Shown in pieces: positions 1 to 8,703 of a stretch of 64,000 bases of DNA. The position numbers were made by a program, and so were the translations under genes. Under the pieces are notes generated by a model. It saw nothing but the letters and a program-made list of their open reading frames with translations. It was not told the origin of the DNA and made no database searches. Source of the stretch: Acetomicrobium hydrogeniformans (GTDB lineage Bacteria; Synergistota; Synergistia; Synergistales; JAFGMB01); assembly GCA_016841745.1 (NCBI GenBank), contig JAENYO010000005.1, positions 185,616 to 249,615 on the forward strand. The letters are read 5' to 3'. Numbering within the stretch: the stretch's first letter is position 1; each line of letters starts with the position of its first letter.

Positions 1-23
1 GAAACTGAAACAATATTTTTTAC

Positions 24-1238
24 ATGTCGGAAGGGAGATCGTCCGCCTTGCATCTGTCGCGAACTTTGTTACGGACTTTTTCAGGCTTTCTATTTTTTCT
101 GTTCCTCCTTTTGCCGAGCTATGTTCTGGCAGCCGAAAAACACCCCCCAACAGATTCCCATAGATTAAAGGTGGCCTTCCTGGTGGATGAGAGTAAAAAG
201 GGTATTGCCCTTTCCCAGGCAGCAAACCTTTTTCTGAATGAATTTCTTCGGGAGGGCGGCAACAGGTTAGAACCTCTTTTTGTGAGTATGGGCACATCCG
301 GCAATACCTGTTCCTTTGAGGAGCTGCCGGAATTTCTTGAAGAAAAGGGGGTAGCGGCGGCAGTATCTCTTTTAAGAGGTCCTGGAAATTCCTGCTTCCA
401 TGAGGTGGGTGGCAGGATACAAATCCCACTTTTAATGGCATGGTCAGAAAGGATAGACCTGTCAGGGCTTCGAGGTGATAACCTCCCCTTATTTTTTAGC
501 CTTGATTTTCCGGAGTCATTCAGGGCTTCAGCCATAGCCCTGTGGGCAAAGTGTACTGAAGAGCAGAACTGGTCGATCTTTATGGATCATCTTGACAGAA
601 GGTCAAAGAAGATGGGTAAATTGACCTCAGACCTGTTCTTCGCTGAGAATATACGGTACAAGTCAATGGAATTTCTTCGCAACAGCAGATATGATTTCAT
701 CAATTCTTCCAGGGAGTGTGTCTGTTCCGGTTCAGAGAACCTCCTTTCCTGGCTTGCTCCCTCGGATACCATAAAACTTCAGGAAACTCTCTTCTCCCTT
801 GGAGCCTGTAGGAAAAGGCTGGTTCATGGAGGTCAGAAAGAGGACATGTTGCTGGGAAATAACGGGATAACTGTCTTCAGCCAGGATCCCTTCCCGGAAA
901 AGGAATTTACTGAGCGGATCAAGGACACCTTTCCTCAGAACCTGACGGACAGAATATCTCCCTCGGAACTGATCAAGGTAAAAGCCGTATTGCTATGGCT
1001 TTACACGGCTATGTCCGATCTTCAGGATAATGCTGTTACATCCGCGGATCTGGTCTCCTCTCTTGAGGAAGTAAGATCTCTTTCCCTGCCGGGTTTCTCA
1101 GTGGAATTTTCCAGGGGGCTTCACCGGCCTGTGAGAAAGACCATATTCATCCTACGATCAAGGAATGGCCTGTGGGTGGAGGAAGAAAGTCTTTTAATGG
1201 AGGCGTCTCCAGACGGAACCTTTTCTATTGCCCCATGA
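24..1238 (+). CDS. secreted protein resembling a type-1 periplasmic substrate-binding protein
   Basis: The 404-residue product has an N-terminal hydrophobic segment (about residues 18-36) ending in VLAAE, a plausible signal peptide. The mature part opens with KVAFLVDESKKG and later has IPLLMAW, which resembles the start and hinge strands of Leu/Ile/Val-type periplasmic binding domains. The assignment is by general resemblance only. An in-frame stop lies at 6-8, so the gene is complete here. The ATG at 24 has no good ribosome site, whereas GGAAGGGAG at 29-37 would fit a TTG at 48 and keep the signal peptide. Its 3' end overlaps the convergent fliR by 14 bases. No transporter gene is adjacent, so a sensory or accessory role is equally possible. 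Confidence 0.6.
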   Translation: MSEGRSSALHLSRTLLRTFSGFLFFLFLLLPSYVLAAEKHPPTDSHRLKVAFLVDESKKGIALSQAANLFLNEFLREGGNRLEPLFVSMGTSGNTCSFEELPEFLEEKGVAAAVSLLRGPGNSCFHEVGGRIQIPLLMAWSERIDLSGLRGDNLPLFFSLDFPESFRASAIALWAKCTEEQNWSIFMDHLDRRSKKMGKLTSDLFFAENIRYKSMEFLRNSRYDFINSSRECVCSGSENLLSWLAPSDTIKLQETLFSLGACRKRLVHGGQKEDMLLGNNGITVFSQDPFPEKEFTERIKDTFPQNLTDRISPSELIKVKAVLLWLYTAMSDLQDNAVTSADLVSSLEEVRSLSLPGFSVEFSRGLHRPVRKTIFILRSRNGLWVEEESLLMEASPDGTFSIAP

Positions 1239-2007
1239 AGAGAGGTATCATTTCGAGAAACCTGTCCATCTCAAGGGGCAGAAGCTGCTTTACCATGGCA
1301 ACGGCCAGGATGGAAAGCAGGAACAGTGCAAGGAGGATCTTCACAGGAAAGCCAAGCATGAATATGTTCATCTGTGGTACTGTCCTTGCCATGAAGCCCA
1401 GTCCCATTTCCGCAAGGAAGAGGACCCCGAAATAGGGAAGGACCACCTTTACTGAAAGAATGAAGAGTTCCCCTATCCATGTATAGATCCCCTCAATGGA
1501 CAGCATGGAGATCATGGAGGTCCCTACGGGGAGTAAATTGAGACTTTCCACCACGGCCTGGGTCATGATCAGATGGCCTCCCAGATAGAACCAGAACCAT
1601 GTCCCCAGAAGGTATTTGAGCTGCCCTATGATGGCCACCTTCTGCTGCGAAAAGGGGTCAAGGATCTCCGCCATGGCAAAACCCATCTGTTGGCTTATAA
1701 AGCGTCCTGCCATTTGAAGGGCGTAGAGAGGGCTGGATGCCAGCACACCCAGCATAAGGCCCACCAGTATTTCCCTTCCTGAGAAGATAAGAAAACCTGC
1801 AGTGGTGAGAATCTCCTTTATCTCCACTTCCGTGTTCTTCAATACGGGTAGACAGGCGAGGGCAAGGGTAAGGGACATCCAGAACTTCACCGGTGCGGGC
1901 AGGGAAGTTCCAGAGAAGAATATGAGAGATGACATGAGTCCTAGAAATCTCAGTGAAGTCAGAAACAATATCAGGATAAAGGGAATAAGTTCGTTCTGAA
2001 ATTCCAT
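1225..2007 (-). CDS. fliR: flagellar type III export protein FliR
   Basis: This encodes a 260-residue, very hydrophobic protein typical of FliR, an inner-membrane subunit of the FliPQR export gate. It begins MEFQNELIPFILILF and has several membrane helices plus the family-typical segment around LALACLPVL and QQMGFAMAEILDP. The frame is open upstream for 74 more codons, but those overlap fliQ and are not FliR-like, so the ATG at 2007 is taken as the start. It follows fliQ by five bases, giving the usual fliP-fliQ-fliR order. The stop is TAG at 1225-1227, inside the end of the convergent plus-strand gene. Confidence 0.95.
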   Translation of the reverse strand: MEFQNELIPFILILFLTSLRFLGLMSSLIFFSGTSLPAPVKFWMSLTLALACLPVLKNTEVEIKEILTTAGFLIFSGREILVGLMLGVLASSPLYALQMAGRFISQQMGFAMAEILDPFSQQKVAIIGQLKYLLGTWFWFYLGGHLIMTQAVVESLNLLPVGTSMISMLSIEGIYTWIGELFILSVKVVLPYFGVLFLAEMGLGFMARTVPQMNIFMLGFPVKILLALFLLSILAVAMVKQLLPLEMDRFLEMIPLFMGQ

Positions 2008-2012
2008 GGCCC

Positions 2013-2279
2013 TTATTTGACGAAAGCGTTGAGGTTCCCCAGGACATCCACCGACATTTTCCAGATGGGTCTGAAAAGGGTGGGGCCAAGAAGCAGGGTG
2101 GTCAGAATAACCACCAGTATTTTGGGAACAAAGGATAAGGTCTGCTCCTGGATGGATGTTGCCGTTTGGAGTATCCCTATAATCAGTCCTACCACCATTG
2201 CTGCCGTCAGAATGGGCAGAGCTGCCCATATGGCAGTCCAGACTGCATTGCTGAAGAGAGCTGCCAGGGAACCATCCAC
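2013..2279 (-). CDS. fliQ: flagellar type III export protein FliQ
   Basis: The 88-residue product has two membrane helices and the FliQ signature (AALPILTAAMVVGLIIGILQ, then SIQEQTLSFVPK). It is part of the helical FliPQR export gate. The start is set by AAGGAGGA located seven bases before a GTG at 2279. A longer in-frame ORF runs to 2327, but its extra 16 codons overlap fliP and would push the protein past the normal FliQ length of about 89. It is separated from fliP by 13 bases. Confidence 0.95.
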   Translation of the reverse strand: MDGSLAALFSNAVWTAIWAALPILTAAMVVGLIIGILQTATSIQEQTLSFVPKILVVILTTLLLGPTLFRPIWKMSVDVLGNLNAFVK

Positions 2280-2292
2280 GGGATCTTCCTCC

Positions 2293-3063
2293 TTAATTGA
2301 AACTCTTGACCAGGCTGACCACCACAAGGTCCCATCCGTTTGCCAGAACGAAGAGAAGGACCTTGAAGGGAAGGGATACCAGCATGGGTGGCAGCATTAT
2401 CATGCCCATGGACATGAGGATGCTGGAAACGATCATATCTATGACAAGGAAAGGAACAAAGATGACCACACCCATCTGGAAGGCTGTCTTGAGTTCACTG
2501 AGCATGAATGCGGGAAGCAGAACCAGTGTGGATACATCCTCGGGAGTTCCTGGTCTTTCCATGTCTGATAATGAGATCATGAGCGATAGTTCTTCGTCCC
2601 GGGTCTGGGAAAGCATGAACTGCCGAATAGGCTGGAGGCCGCGGTTAAGGGCCAGCTCAGCCTGTATTTGACCTGACTGAAGGGGCTTGTAGGCTTCCAG
2701 GTATACTTCTTCCCAGACCGGCCTCATGACAAAAAGGCTCAGGAAAAGGGCCAGTGTGACCATAACCTGGTTGGGTGGAAGCTGTTGAATTCCCATGGCA
2801 TTACGAAGAAAACCGAGCACCACCAGTATGCGGGTGAAGCTGGTTACCATAAGAACCATGGCAGGTGCAAGGCTGAGCACTGTGATCAGAATAAGGATTT
2901 GAAGTGTTACGGAAAGCTGTTGCGGGTCCCCTGATTGACCAACGCTCAGATTTACCGAGGGAAGGGTCGGTAGGGAAACTTCCGCAGCAGAGGCTCCCCC
3001 TGCTACAAGACAAATAAAAAACAACAGTATAGCTTTTAGAGGCCAGCCCTTTATCGGAACCAA
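2293..3063 (-). CDS. fliP: flagellar type III export protein FliP
   Basis: FliP is the main subunit of the flagellar export gate. The 256-residue protein has a cleavable-type N-terminal hydrophobic segment ending near AGGASAAE, a feature known for FliP. It then has the conserved blocks TSFTRILVVLGFLRNAMG, PPNQVMVTLALFLS, and LPAFMLSELKTAFQMG with FLVIDMIVSSILMSMGMIMLPP. The start is uncertain: the annotated TTG at 3063 abuts its Shine-Dalgarno sequence (AGGAGGAG). No FliO-like gene lies upstream; the next gene is cheX, across an AT-rich gap of 96 bases that could hold a promoter. Confidence 0.94.
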   Translation of the reverse strand: MVPIKGWPLKAILLFFICLVAGGASAAEVSLPTLPSVNLSVGQSGDPQQLSVTLQILILITVLSLAPAMVLMVTSFTRILVVLGFLRNAMGIQQLPPNQVMVTLALFLSLFVMRPVWEEVYLEAYKPLQSGQIQAELALNRGLQPIRQFMLSQTRDEELSLMISLSDMERPGTPEDVSTLVLLPAFMLSELKTAFQMGVVIFVPFLVIDMIVSSILMSMGMIMLPPMLVSLPFKVLLFVLANGWDLVVVSLVKSFN

Positions 3064-3159
3064 CTCCTCCTGACAAATGTCAGATATTAATCATAATATT
3101 TATACTGTTGTTTATAATAAGATAAAAAACACTATTTGTACAGATTGTCTTTCCTTTCC

Positions 3160-3657
3160 CTACTGGAAACCAAGTACGACATAGATGGTGTGCCCCTTTT
3201 CTCCCTGGAGGAGGATGGTGAAATATTTGATCCCCTGGAGGTCGGATGGGACGGATCGGAGATTGTCCCCCGCAAAAAGCTGGGGAGGGGTTATATCGAT
3301 CCTGACGGGGTGGAATTTTCCGAATTCCTTTAGAGCAGTTCCGCAGATCATGTTTGCAAGTTCTCCCAGGGCGCTCATAGCAAGGGAGTCGTCCGTTTTC
3401 GGATCCTTGATCATTCCTCCGGACATGGTGGTAATGGTTTCCTTGAACGTTCCATGGTCTGTGAGGATGGTGACGGATCCCTTCATATCATCTCCTATTA
3501 CACCAATAAGAGCCGCAGCGCAGCTTGCGGAGGCTTTCATCCCAGGCCCGGTCCTTTTCCTGTCAAGTTTGAGGGGCAGACCGAGACCCTTTGTTACTGT
3601 CATGGTGGAGACTGTAAATGCCTGAACCATGGCAGTTAAGGTTTGTAAAGAAGTCAT
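3160..3657 (-). CDS. cheX: CheX/CheC-type CheY-phosphate phosphatase
   Basis: The 165-residue product matches the CheX fold: SASCAAALIGVIGDDMKGSVTI near the middle, and the active-site-type segment ALGELANMICGTAL, where Glu and Asn three residues apart attack phospho-Asp in CheC/CheX/FliY phosphatases. Known family members dephosphorylate CheY-P and end a chemotaxis signal. A good ribosome site (AAGGAG) lies nine bases before ATG 3657. It is transcribed towards fliP and is divergent from the HD-GYP gene. cheY is the neighbour beyond HD-GYP, which fits the role. Confidence 0.85.
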   Translation of the reverse strand: MTSLQTLTAMVQAFTVSTMTVTKGLGLPLKLDRKRTGPGMKASASCAAALIGVIGDDMKGSVTILTDHGTFKETITTMSGGMIKDPKTDDSLAMSALGELANMICGTALKEFGKFHPVRIDITPPQLFAGDNLRSVPSDLQGIKYFTILLQGEKGHTIYVVLGFQ

Positions 3658-3698
3658 CTCGCAACACTCCTTTCCTTATTTTTGTTATTGACCTTTGT

Positions 3699-3725
3699 TG
3701 CAAAGAAAAAACTTTTTTCTTTGCA
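3699..3725. promoter_or_regulatory. 27-bp perfect palindrome in the cheX/HD-GYP divergent region
   Basis: Arms of 13 bases (TGCAAAGAAAAAA at 3699-3711 and its exact complement at 3713-3725) flank a single C. The site sits between the divergent cheX and HD-GYP starts, 41 bases upstream of cheX and 45 bases before the HD-GYP -35 box. It could be a regulator-binding site or a transcribed hairpin. A G/C-poor stem is not a typical intrinsic terminator. Confidence 0.5.
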
Positions 3726-3769
3726 TTCAAAAAGTTTTTTTGTATTTATGTGTCCTCGGCCCAATCGGG

Positions 3770-3798
3770 TTGTTGTAAATGACGAACTATTCTATACT
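3770..3798 (+). promoter_or_regulatory. candidate sigma-70-type promoter of the HD-GYP gene
   Basis: TTGTTG at 3770-3775 and TATACT at 3793-3798 are separated by exactly 17 bases, close to the TTGACA/TATAAT consensus. The start codon follows 45 bases later. Confidence 0.6.
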
Positions 3799-3842
3799 AG
3801 ATCAAAGAAACAGCTTATCACTTTTCCTGAGGAGAGATAACT

Positions 3843-5168
3843 TTGGCCACCATAGATGTTAAGGTGAAAACTTCGGAGCTAAAACCGGGACAGGTTCTTG
3901 CTGAGGATATTTACGATATTTACGGAAGGCCTCTCCTTTATGCGGGAGTGGTACTCAACCCCACCATCATCAGAGGCTTGATCCTCAGGGATTATCTGGA
4001 TTATGTAAAGATCCGCGTTCCCTGCGAGGAAGCCCCCCAGGGTCTTATCAAACCTGAGGAATCCGTAAAAGGAATTCCCAGGGGTATCCACAAGAAGATC
4101 GGGAATTTCTTCATCAGAGCCCGAGATGTTGATCGGGTCCAGGCCGAAGTGGTTGAAGAACTTTCAAAAGATGTGAAACCTGTGATAGATAATATTTTTG
4201 ATTCGGAGCCGGCCATACTGGACAGTCTCCAACTTCTCTCCAGTCATGATGACCATACACATCAGCATTCCTGGATGGTTATGCTTCTGACACTTTCTAT
4301 CCTGCGAAATGCGGAACTTAAAGGCATTCTACAGCCCGATCCTTACGATAAGATGGACGCTGCACTTGGGGCTCTACTCCATGACATAGGTAAGACAAAG
4401 ATCTCTCTTGAAGTCCTTCTCAAGCCAGGCAAACTGACATCAGAAGAATTCGACCTTATTCGTAAACACCCAACCTACGGGTATGAGATGGTAAAGGCTA
4501 CACCAAATCTGATGCCCATTGCAAAGGCTATAATAGCCCACCATCATCGGTATCTCGACGGAAGCGGATACTCCGCCGAGGGGCTGCCTTTGCTTGAGCG
4601 GATACCTGATCTGATAAGAATCGTGACCATCGTCGATGTATACGATGCCATTGTTTCCGAAAGGCCTTATCACGTGGCTGCCCTTCCCTACCATGCTATT
4701 AGAATTCTTTTTCAAGGTGCTGGAAGCAGGTTCGATAAACGGTTCATTTCTCTTCTCGATGATATTGTTGCGGGCTTCCCCTTAAGCTGTTTCCTGCTCT
4801 TTTCCGGTGGAATAATCGCTCAAGTTGAAAAGATCGAAAAGGAAGATAAAGATAATCCTCAACTTAATATTATTGGGTCCTTTTCCCGAAAAGGGGCTCA
4901 CCTTGTGGGAAGCAAATTTTATCTAAATTCTGACTCCTGGGGAATGCCCAGGGAAAAAAACCTCATCCTTGGTGCTTATTCAACCGAAAGTCTTGAGGCA
5001 AAAGTCAAAGGAGCCGTAAGCCTTGGCAAAAGTGCAGATGAGATAATAGGTCCGGAAGAGGAATATCACTTCAGCGCTCTTCCAATCTTTGAGGAGCCCC
5101 TGCAGAGGATCTTTTCGTTATTTAATGAAAAATCCCCGAAACCTGAATCATCATCCGTGATTAACTGA
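3843..5168 (+). CDS. HD-GYP domain protein, probable cyclic dinucleotide phosphodiesterase
   Basis: The 441-residue protein has three parts. Residues 1-75 resemble the N-terminal module often found before HD-GYP domains (ELKPGQVLAEDIYDIYGRPL). Residues 135-290 are HD-GYP, with LLHDIGK (His180, Asp181), HPTYGYEM, HHHRYLDGSGYS (from His233) and VTIVDVYDAIVSERPY. The remaining 150 residues are unassigned. HD-GYP enzymes hydrolyse c-di-GMP to GMP or pGpG, and some degrade cGAMP. The signature reads GSGYS instead of GYP, so activity is probable rather than certain. The start is TTG 3843, with GAGGAGAG about six bases upstream. It has its own promoter and lies between cheX and cheY. Confidence 0.88.
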   Translation: MATIDVKVKTSELKPGQVLAEDIYDIYGRPLLYAGVVLNPTIIRGLILRDYLDYVKIRVPCEEAPQGLIKPEESVKGIPRGIHKKIGNFFIRARDVDRVQAEVVEELSKDVKPVIDNIFDSEPAILDSLQLLSSHDDHTHQHSWMVMLLTLSILRNAELKGILQPDPYDKMDAALGALLHDIGKTKISLEVLLKPGKLTSEEFDLIRKHPTYGYEMVKATPNLMPIAKAIIAHHHRYLDGSGYSAEGLPLLERIPDLIRIVTIVDVYDAIVSERPYHVAALPYHAIRILFQGAGSRFDKRFISLLDDIVAGFPLSCFLLFSGGIIAQVEKIEKEDKDNPQLNIIGSFSRKGAHLVGSKFYLNSDSWGMPREKNLILGAYSTESLEAKVKGAVSLGKSADEIIGPEEEYHFSALPIFEEPLQRIFSLFNEKSPKPESSSVIN

Positions 5169-5192
5169 AAATCGCCTTTAATATTGCGATCA

Positions 5193-5555
5193 TTAAAAAA
5201 CCTTGTTCACCGCTTCCAGGACCCTCTCGGGTTGAAATGGTTTTACAACAAAGTCCCTGGCTCCTGCCTTTATGGCCTGAACCACAATGTCCTGCTGTCC
5301 CATAGCGCTTACCATTATCACCTTCGCTGAGGGATCCAGCTTTTTAAGGGCAAGAAGAGTGTTGAGTCCGTCCAGTTCGGGCATGGTTATATCCAGGGTT
5401 ACCAATTCTGGTTTCAGCCTGGTGTATTCAATAAGGCACTGCTTTCCGTCTTCGGCTTCGCCTACTACCTCATGATTTCCCTTGGTCAGGATATCCTTCA
5501 TCATCATTCTCATGAAGGCAGCATCGTCTACGACAAGAATTTTACCCACATCCAT
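5193..5555 (-). CDS. cheY: chemotaxis response regulator CheY
   Basis: This is a single receiver domain of 120 residues. It has the acidic pair Asp10-Asp11, phospho-acceptor Asp55 in TLDITMPELDG, Ser83 and Lys105 in VVKPF. There is no output domain, so it fits CheY, which binds the flagellar switch when phosphorylated by CheA. Residues AAFMRMMMKDIL are typical of Bacillus/Thermotoga-type CheY. GGAGG lies only one base before ATG 5555 but seven bases before an in-frame GTG at 5549. The GTG start (GKILVVDD) may therefore be the true one. It is convergent with the HD-GYP gene. Confidence 0.94.
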   Translation of the reverse strand: MDVGKILVVDDAAFMRMMMKDILTKGNHEVVGEAEDGKQCLIEYTRLKPELVTLDITMPELDGLNTLLALKKLDPSAKVIMVSAMGQQDIVVQAIKAGARDFVVKPFQPERVLEAVNKVF

Positions 5556-5664
5556 ACCTCCAGTTCATTTTCAAGTTTAGAGTTCTCCCTGTTAAGGAAA
5601 AGTATAAGAGTTAAAGGGGGTCATAAAACCATTTTTCTTTTCTTCCCTTACTGAATTGTCAGTT

Positions 5665-6096
5665 CTATTCGAATTGGAATAGAACATTCCCCTTCATTTT
5701 AGGAATGAGAGCTATATGGCAGACAGAATGCTCACCGTCGGGAATGTTTTCCCTTGAACAGAGAACGGAAAAACCTTCATCTTCCTGCCTGATCCTCTTG
5801 ATAACATAGCCTCCAAGCCCTTCGTCAGTGGCTCCTGTAACGAGGTAAAGGAGCATTTCTTCATGAAAGTTCACCTCGATTTCCAGGATATCCTCCAGAA
5901 TTTTCGGAAAAAGTGCCATCAGTTCTGAGCCATCCTTAATGATGCCCCAGGCAGGGACCCTTACCTCCTGGCATTGTTCTTCCCAGATGATCTTCACGGG
6001 GTTTTCCTGGGAGACTTTTCCATAAAACATTATCAGGAGAAATACGGTTAGGACCACCAGGGGCATGGAAAGGGACAGGATCTGAAATCTTCTCAT
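5665..6096 (-). CDS. membrane-anchored protein with PrcB-like C-terminal region
   Basis: The 143-residue product has one N-terminal membrane segment (about residues 6-26) and a soluble remainder. The end (EGLGGYVIKRI, later HIALIPKMKGNVLFQFE) has the pattern of PrcB-type C-terminal domains, in which a GGY motif is followed by beta strands and an IPK strand. That link is a resemblance only. It lies six bases after the upstream 107-residue gene and is probably co-transcribed with flhF-flhG. A role in envelope or flagellar assembly is a guess from context. Confidence 0.55.
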   Translation of the reverse strand: MRRFQILSLSMPLVVLTVFLLIMFYGKVSQENPVKIIWEEQCQEVRVPAWGIIKDGSELMALFPKILEDILEIEVNFHEEMLLYLVTGATDEGLGGYVIKRIRQEDEGFSVLCSRENIPDGEHSVCHIALIPKMKGNVLFQFE

Positions 6097-6101
6097 GATC
6101 T

Positions 6102-6425
6102 TTAAATATCTCCAATGTATTTCCTGTCCTTTAAGCCATTTGTCAGTTTTGAAGAGGCCTCCCGAACTGAATCGGCATCTCCCCTGGCAAATGATTCAAG
6201 CATCTTCAGAAGGGTTTCTTCTTCCATCCTCAACCTGGCCATGACCCTGCTGTATTTCCTTATCAGAAGGGTATCTTTTTTTGGGGACCTGGGAACATCT
6301 CCCCTTAGGCTGGAGTAGTGATCCATTATTCTTTTTTCCAGTTCCTTCTTCCTGTGGGGGTCTCTAAAACAAGCAGCCATTTCTGCTGCACCGGGCAGCG
6401 AAGATCCCTTTTTTGCTGTCATCAT
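6102..6425 (-). CDS. small protein of unknown function in the flhFG operon
   Basis: The 107-residue product is charged, helical and has no signal peptide or membrane segment. I do not recognise the family. The middle (RKYSRVMARLRMEEETLLKMLESFARGD) could form a coiled coil, reminiscent in size and style of small flagellar chaperones, but no motif supports this. GGGAGGAG lies about ten bases before tandem ATG codons at 6425. It is placed between flhG and the PrcB-like gene with short gaps. Confidence 0.55.
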   Translation of the reverse strand: MMTAKKGSSLPGAAEMAACFRDPHRKKELEKRIMDHYSSLRGDVPRSPKKDTLLIRKYSRVMARLRMEEETLLKMLESFARGDADSVREASSKLTNGLKDRKYIGDI

Positions 6426-6451
6426 CTATTTTCTCTCCTCCCGGATAGGGT

Positions 6452-7447
6452 TCATTTCCTGGAGCCGAGCTTGCCGAGCATGGTTTTCAGAAGTCTTGCC
6501 ATTGGGCCTTTCTGGTCGTCCCCAGGTTTCTCTCTGTCCTTTTCTTCAGGAACGGAGAGGATCTTCTCCGTCATATCCTCTATTCTCTTTACCAGAGTGC
6601 TTCTTGGATAAAGTTTGACCAGAGGACATCTTGCTTTGACAGCCTTTGAAACCCTCAGGTCGTATGGAAGGTAACCAAGGAAGTTCAATTGAAGGCCAAG
6701 GAAATGCCTGCTCGTGTGGATCAGCCTCTCTGCTCCGAGAATAGCCTCCTGTCTGGAGAAGGCCATGTTGATGACGATGTAAATTTCCTTTTCTTCAAGC
6801 TGTTCTTTTTTATAGCAATGAAAAAGGCTTTTGATCATACCGTAGGCATCTTTCAGTGCAGTGGGCTCAGGAGTAGTTATGAGAACAATAGCATCGGCGG
6901 CCATTGAGAAATCCCGTACAGTGGAATTGATACCTGCCCCTGTGTCTATCACTATTACATCAACCATATCGTCCAGAGCCATTATTTCGGGCAGAAGCCT
7001 GGCCCTGGTGTGGGGATCCATTTCGGCCAGCTCGGGGATGCCGCTCCCGCCAGGAACGAGCCATACCCTTTTCGAAACAGGAAGGGTTATTTCCCTCAGG
7101 GAAAGTTCTCCCCGGATCACGTGATTGAGATTGAGCCTTGTATCCAATCCCAGGAGAACATCCGCATTGGCAAGCCCCAGGTCGGCATCTATGAGGGCAG
7201 CAGGTTTACTGAACTTCTCGCCCGTGAGGAGAGCGAGATTTAGTGCAAAGCTACTTTTGCCCACTCCTCCCTTGCCACTTATGACGGCGATGGATTTCTT
7301 GCCCTTCTGGCGGATCTTCTTATTTCTTTCCCTACCTTCGGAGAGGGTTTTCTGTAATTCCTTGAGCTGAAGAGATTCGAAGCTGTAATCCTCTATATCT
7401 GAAGGGGAGTTGTCTCCCTTTGTAGGAATGACCTTGCCAAGCCTCAT
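6452..7447 (-). CDS. flhG: flagellar number regulator FlhG (MinD-like ATPase)
   Basis: The 331-residue product is a ParA/MinD-family ATPase. It has the deviant Walker A KGGVGKS at residues 59-65, Walker B-type LIDADLGLANADVLLG, and VIVIDTGAGI. FlhG works with FlhF to set flagellar number and placement. The N-terminal 50 residues precede the ATPase, as in FlhG, where the N-terminus activates the FlhF GTPase. The start is ATG 7447, with AGGAGAGAAGGAAG upstream, and overlaps the flhF stop as ATGA. A longer reading to 7474 lies wholly inside flhF and was discarded. Confidence 0.93.
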   Translation of the reverse strand: MRLGKVIPTKGDNSPSDIEDYSFESLQLKELQKTLSEGRERNKKIRQKGKKSIAVISGKGGVGKSSFALNLALLTGEKFSKPAALIDADLGLANADVLLGLDTRLNLNHVIRGELSLREITLPVSKRVWLVPGGSGIPELAEMDPHTRARLLPEIMALDDMVDVIVIDTGAGINSTVRDFSMAADAIVLITTPEPTALKDAYGMIKSLFHCYKKEQLEEKEIYIVINMAFSRQEAILGAERLIHTSRHFLGLQLNFLGYLPYDLRVSKAVKARCPLVKLYPRSTLVKRIEDMTEKILSVPEEKDREKPGDDQKGPMARLLKTMLGKLGSRK

Positions 7448-8655
7448 CTTCCTTCTCTCCTGCCTAATATACAATCCATAATGAATTCGGGATCGGCGAA
7501 ATTGATATCCCGGGGTACGTTCTGTCCAGTAGTTACGAAGGATAGCGGGAGATCAAAGGTCAGGGGCAGGGCCAGCAGACATCCAAGACCCAGGGTTTCG
7601 TCGGCCTTTGTTAGAAGCAGCCTGGAGAGTGGGACAGCGCCGCCTGTTTTTTCAATGGCAGCCCTGACATCACCGGGTCTGGCAGTGGCCGATACGGCCA
7701 TGTGCACTGCCTGGGGAGAAAAGTTATTATATATGTTCTCTATTTGTACGATGCGGTCCCTTTCCCTGAAACCGTGTCCAGGCGTGTCCATAAGGATCAG
7801 GGTGTCCTCCGGATATTTTTTTAGCAGTTCAGGGATCTCCGCACCATTATTGACGGCTTCCAGGGGGATGTGAAGGACCCTTGCGAATGTTCTTATCTGG
7901 TCCACTGCAGATACGCGGTAGTTATCTGAGGTGAAGAGGGCCACATCCCTTCCTTCCTGAACGGCTATGGCAGCGATCTTGGCGATGGTGGTAGTTTTGC
8001 CCACTCCCGTGGGACCAACGATCATTACCCTGTTTCCTCCCAGAGCACTGGTGAGCATGTCCTTTCCGGGAGGAAAGCAGAGGTCTTTACATCGTATTTT
8101 CAGCCACTTTCGGAAAGAAAGTCCACTTTCAGGGGATTCAGAGAATTCGTTCCACAGCATTTCAGCATAATTTTCAGGAAGTTCGCTTTTCAGCAGTTCT
8201 TCCAAAGCAAGGGCCTTTTCAGAGAATTCCCCCTGTTCCTCTTCCCGGGATTTTCCAATCTCAGGTTTTGATGCAACCGGATTGGAACGTTGGTGGACCT
8301 TGATATCAACCTTGTCTTCCACTTCCTCAATGAGGCGTTCCTGAAGGTCTCCCGTACCCTCTTTCTGACCCAGGTTCTTTTTGTATTCCAGCAGGGCCTT
8401 GAAGACCTCCATCTGTCTCTTTTCAAGATCGGGGTCCCGTTTCTCCATCCAGGGTTTCTTTTCCTCCTCCAGGATGCCTGCTCTTACGACCAGTTCCTTC
8501 TTCCTGAAAAAGGGGAGGAAAGAGGGGGTTCTAACGGTTTGTATGGAAAGGATGATTCCGTCGGGTCCAAACTTCTCCCTTACCCGCTGAAAGGCCTCAT
8601 TCTCGGTTTTTGCGCGGAACTCTATTTCTTTAACCAGCCTCAATGGTAACATCAC
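7444..8655 (-). CDS. flhF: flagellar SRP-like GTPase FlhF
   Basis: This 403-residue protein has the FlhF layout: a short basic N-terminal region, a variable charged middle (about residues 60-150), and an SRP-type NG GTPase domain. G1 is GPTGVGKTT at residues 214-222, the SRP insertion follows with TSDNYRVSAVDQIRTFA, G3 is DTPGH and G4 is LTKAD. FlhF places the first basal-body components at the right site in the membrane. It overlaps flhG by four bases. The start is GTG 8655 or the ATG next to it. Confidence 0.95.
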   Translation of the reverse strand: MMLPLRLVKEIEFRAKTENEAFQRVREKFGPDGIILSIQTVRTPSFLPFFRKKELVVRAGILEEEKKPWMEKRDPDLEKRQMEVFKALLEYKKNLGQKEGTGDLQERLIEEVEDKVDIKVHQRSNPVASKPEIGKSREEEQGEFSEKALALEELLKSELPENYAEMLWNEFSESPESGLSFRKWLKIRCKDLCFPPGKDMLTSALGGNRVMIVGPTGVGKTTTIAKIAAIAVQEGRDVALFTSDNYRVSAVDQIRTFARVLHIPLEAVNNGAEIPELLKKYPEDTLILMDTPGHGFRERDRIVQIENIYNNFSPQAVHMAVSATARPGDVRAAIEKTGGAVPLSRLLLTKADETLGLGCLLALPLTFDLPLSFVTTGQNVPRDINFADPEFIMDCILGRREGR

Positions 8656-8703
8656 CTTCTTCTGTCTGATCCCGGGGGGTCAGAATTCTATTTGGGTAAT
8701 ACC

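Noticed and set aside
2008..2229. N-terminal extension of FliR by 74 residues
   Set aside because: The extension overlaps fliQ and does not resemble FliR; the ATG at 2007 gives the normal length.
5169..5192. ATCGC...GCGAT hairpin between the HD-GYP gene and cheY as a terminator
   Set aside because: Only five pairs with a ten-base loop and a weak T-run; too little to call.
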